DNA of 15,151 bases, from the NCBI GenBank assembly GCA_046756405.1, contig JBHHWH010000063.1, positions 1 to 15,151 of the forward strand, written 5' to 3'. The position numbers and the translations under genes were made by a program. Shown piece by piece: positions 13,371-15,151 of this stretch. The notes beneath the pieces are model-generated. The model was not told where the DNA came from and did not search any database. It saw only the letters and a list, made by a program, of their open reading frames with translations. The stretch is from JBHHWH01 sp046756405. Its GTDB lineage: Bacteria > Actinomycetota > Acidimicrobiia > Spongiisociales > ZC4RG35. Positions within the stretch are counted from its first letter, which is position 1. Each line of letters begins with the position of its first letter.

Positions 13371-15134
13371 CTACATCCGGTCTGGGACTTCGATACCCAG
13401 CAGGCCGAGGAGGCGCCCTAGAGCCTCCAGAGTCCATGCCACCAGCGCCAGCCAGGAGGCCTGACGGGCAGGGTCGGACTCGGAGAGGATGTGGCAGACG
13501 TCGTAGAAGCGGTTGAAACGCCCAGCCAGGTTGTGGGCGTATTCGGCGACATGGTTGGGTGCCCGCAGGTCGATGGCACGCTGGACCACTTCGGGGAAGC
13601 GGAGCAGCCCCAGCATGAGGTCACGTTCGGCGTCCACTCCCGGCGGGAGGATCTCGCCCGGGTTGAGGTCTCGGTCCTCGGCCTTGCGAAGGATCGACTT
13701 GATCCGCACCGCGGCGTACTGGAGATAAGGACCGGTCTTACCCTCGAAGGAGCTGAACCGTTCCAGGTCGAAGACGTAGTCGGAGGTGCGGTTGTTGATC
13801 AGGTCCCCGAACTTGAGGGCGGCGATCCCCACCTGGTGGGCGATGCGTTCCCGTTCCTCGTCGTCGTACTCCTCCGCCAGGTGGGCCTCTTCGAGCCTGG
13901 CTCGCGCGGCCTCGGTGATCATGGCGATGACGTCGCCCAGCTTGACCACCCCGCCCTCCCGGGTCTTGAAGGGCTTTCCGTCCGGTCCGTTCATGGTGCC
14001 GAACCAGATGTGTTCCATGCCCACCGCTTGAGGGGCGATCCCCGCCTTGCGGGCGGCCCGGAACACCGACTCCAGGTGGTCCGCCTGACGCCGGTCCACC
14101 ACGTAGAGGATCAGGGTTGCTCCCAGCTCCTCGACCCGCATCTCCACGGTGGCCAGGTCGGTGGTGGAGTAGAGGTAGCCGCCGGTCTTGGAGACGAGGA
14201 TTAGCGGTGGCCACTCCCGGTTGTCGTCGGGAAGGTTGACCCGAATCACCAGGGCACCGTCCGACTCTTCCACGACCCCGGCCGACTTCAACCTCTCCAG
14301 GATCGGTTCGATCCGATCGGCTACGTCGGACTCCCCGTACCAGAGGTCGAACTCGACCCCCAGGGCGGCGAAGTCGGCTCGCTGCGATTCCAAGGAGACC
14401 TCCTTTATCTGCCTCCACAACGCTCGGTAGCCGGGGTCACCCTGCTGGAGACGCACCGTCGCCTGACGGGCCCGCTCCGCGAACACGTCGTCGAGGTTGG
14501 CCCGAGCCGCGGCCTGCGGGTAGAGGCGTTGCAGGTCGTCAAGGGTGACGGGTGGTTCGTCCGGGTACTCGTCGGGGTCGGGGTCGAAGTAGGGGAGGTG
14601 CGGCATCTCCTCCTCTATGGCTGCTATCAGTAGCCCCATCTGGAATCCCCAGTCGCCGAAGTGCGGATCCCGAATGACGTTGTGGCCGGCGAACGCGATG
14701 AGTCTCGCTAGGGAGTCGCCGATGATCGTGGCTCGGAGGTGCCCTACGTGCATCGCCTTGGCCACGTTGGGCCCGGCGTAGTCGACCACCACCGTCTCTG
14801 GCTCCGATGCCGGTTCGAACCCCAGATGGTCGTCGGCCGCGGCTTTGGTCCCCCAGTGGGCCAGGACCTCATCGGTGACGCTGATGTTGATAAAACCCGG
14901 ACCTGCGACGTCCGCTATGGCCACCTCGGGCGCGTCAGCCAGGATCCGAGCCACCTCTTCGGCGATCTCCCGGGGTGGGCGTCGGGCCAGCTTGGCTGCG
15001 GCCATGGCGCCGTTGCACTGGAACTGCGACAGCTCCGGTCGCTGAGACGGCAGCACCTCTCCCAGGTTGGCGGGGAGCCCTCGTCGGACGAAGGCGTCAC
15101 CGGCGAGTCGGGACAGGTGAGATTGAAGGGACAT
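13371..15134 (-). CDS. argS: Arginyl-tRNA synthetase
   Basis: 587 aa, full length. In order it has the N-terminal ArgRS additional domain (about 5-90), the catalytic core with DYAGPNVAKAMHVGHLR containing the class I HIGH motif as HVGH (129-132), GDWGFQMG, KTGGYLYSTTDLA and EHIWFGTMNGPDGKPFKTR, and the C-terminal DALR anticodon-binding domain beginning near GPYLQYAAVRIKSILRKA. The KMSKS position reads FKTREGGVVKL, one of the degenerate forms common in ArgRS. It charges tRNA-Arg with arginine, an essential step in translation. The ATG at 15132-15134 is 17 bases from the window edge with no Shine-Dalgarno sequence visible in them. The GNAT gene follows two bases after the stop. Confidence 0.97.
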   Translation of the reverse strand: MSLQSHLSRLAGDAFVRRGLPANLGEVLPSQRPELSQFQCNGAMAAAKLARRPPREIAEEVARILADAPEVAIADVAGPGFINISVTDEVLAHWGTKAAADDHLGFEPASEPETVVVDYAGPNVAKAMHVGHLRATIIGDSLARLIAFAGHNVIRDPHFGDWGFQMGLLIAAIEEEMPHLPYFDPDPDEYPDEPPVTLDDLQRLYPQAAARANLDDVFAERARQATVRLQQGDPGYRALWRQIKEVSLESQRADFAALGVEFDLWYGESDVADRIEPILERLKSAGVVEESDGALVIRVNLPDDNREWPPLILVSKTGGYLYSTTDLATVEMRVEELGATLILYVVDRRQADHLESVFRAARKAGIAPQAVGMEHIWFGTMNGPDGKPFKTREGGVVKLGDVIAMITEAARARLEEAHLAEEYDDEERERIAHQVGIAALKFGDLINNRTSDYVFDLERFSSFEGKTGPYLQYAAVRIKSILRKAEDRDLNPGEILPPGVDAERDLMLGLLRFPEVVQRAIDLRAPNHVAEYAHNLAGRFNRFYDVCHILSESDPARQASWLALVAWTLEALGRLLGLLGIEVPDRM

Positions 15135-15151
15135 GACCGGGCTGAGGTTAG

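Overview
The window is high-GC bacterial DNA, most likely from an actinomycete-type organism (Actinomycetota, perhaps Acidimicrobiia-like). That placement is an inference. It rests on strong G/C bias at third codon positions, GTG/TTG starts with short coupled overlaps, Thr/Pro-rich extracytoplasmic linkers, and a glutamine synthetase tail of the bacterial GSI type. No rRNA, tRNA or CRISPR array is visible.

Left part (1-2911), accessory. The first 807 bases recur at 2105-2911 with a single difference (C764 versus T2868, synonymous). Each copy carries the 5' part of a minus-strand gene for a secreted, Cys/Trp-rich protein (only a 74-codon piece at the window edge in the left copy; complete at 1410-2327 in the right copy), its sigma70-like promoter, a 7-bp hairpin touching the -35 box, and a divergent 143-aa gene. 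That small gene is the most unusual object here. Its first ~55 residues are the helix-turn-helix start of an IS481-type transposase. Its last ~88 residues are the C-terminus of type I glutamine synthetase, including the adenylylation-loop Tyr. The two are joined in frame at a GLDG sequence that both parent families share. Between the copies lies a small membrane-protein gene. The simplest reading is a 2104-bp tandem duplication (unit 808-2911) whose left copy runs off the window; an assembly artefact is not excluded.

Middle (2963-4727). Two divergent genes for single-pass membrane-anchored proteins of unknown function flank a 92-bp intergenic region with candidate promoters in both directions (one ECF-like, one leaderless). 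A stand-alone Nfu/NifU N-terminal domain gene follows on the minus strand.

Right part (4748-15134), metabolic and housekeeping. Six tightly packed plus-strand genes look like one operon: hyuA and hyuB (hydantoinase/oxoprolinase/acetone-carboxylase superfamily), glcD, glcE, glcF (three-subunit FAD/FeS glycolate or 2-hydroxyacid dehydrogenase), and a five-helix membrane protein. Four of the five junctions overlap by 1-4 bases and the other (hyuB-glcD) is 25 bases, which suggests translational coupling and a joint pathway. In such a pathway HyuAB could open or carboxylate a substrate and GlcDEF could oxidise a resulting 2-hydroxy acid, passing electrons to the membrane. The substrate cannot be read from sequence. 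Converging on it from the right are argS and, 2 bases after its stop, a GNAT acetyltransferase gene whose stop codon overlaps that of the membrane protein.
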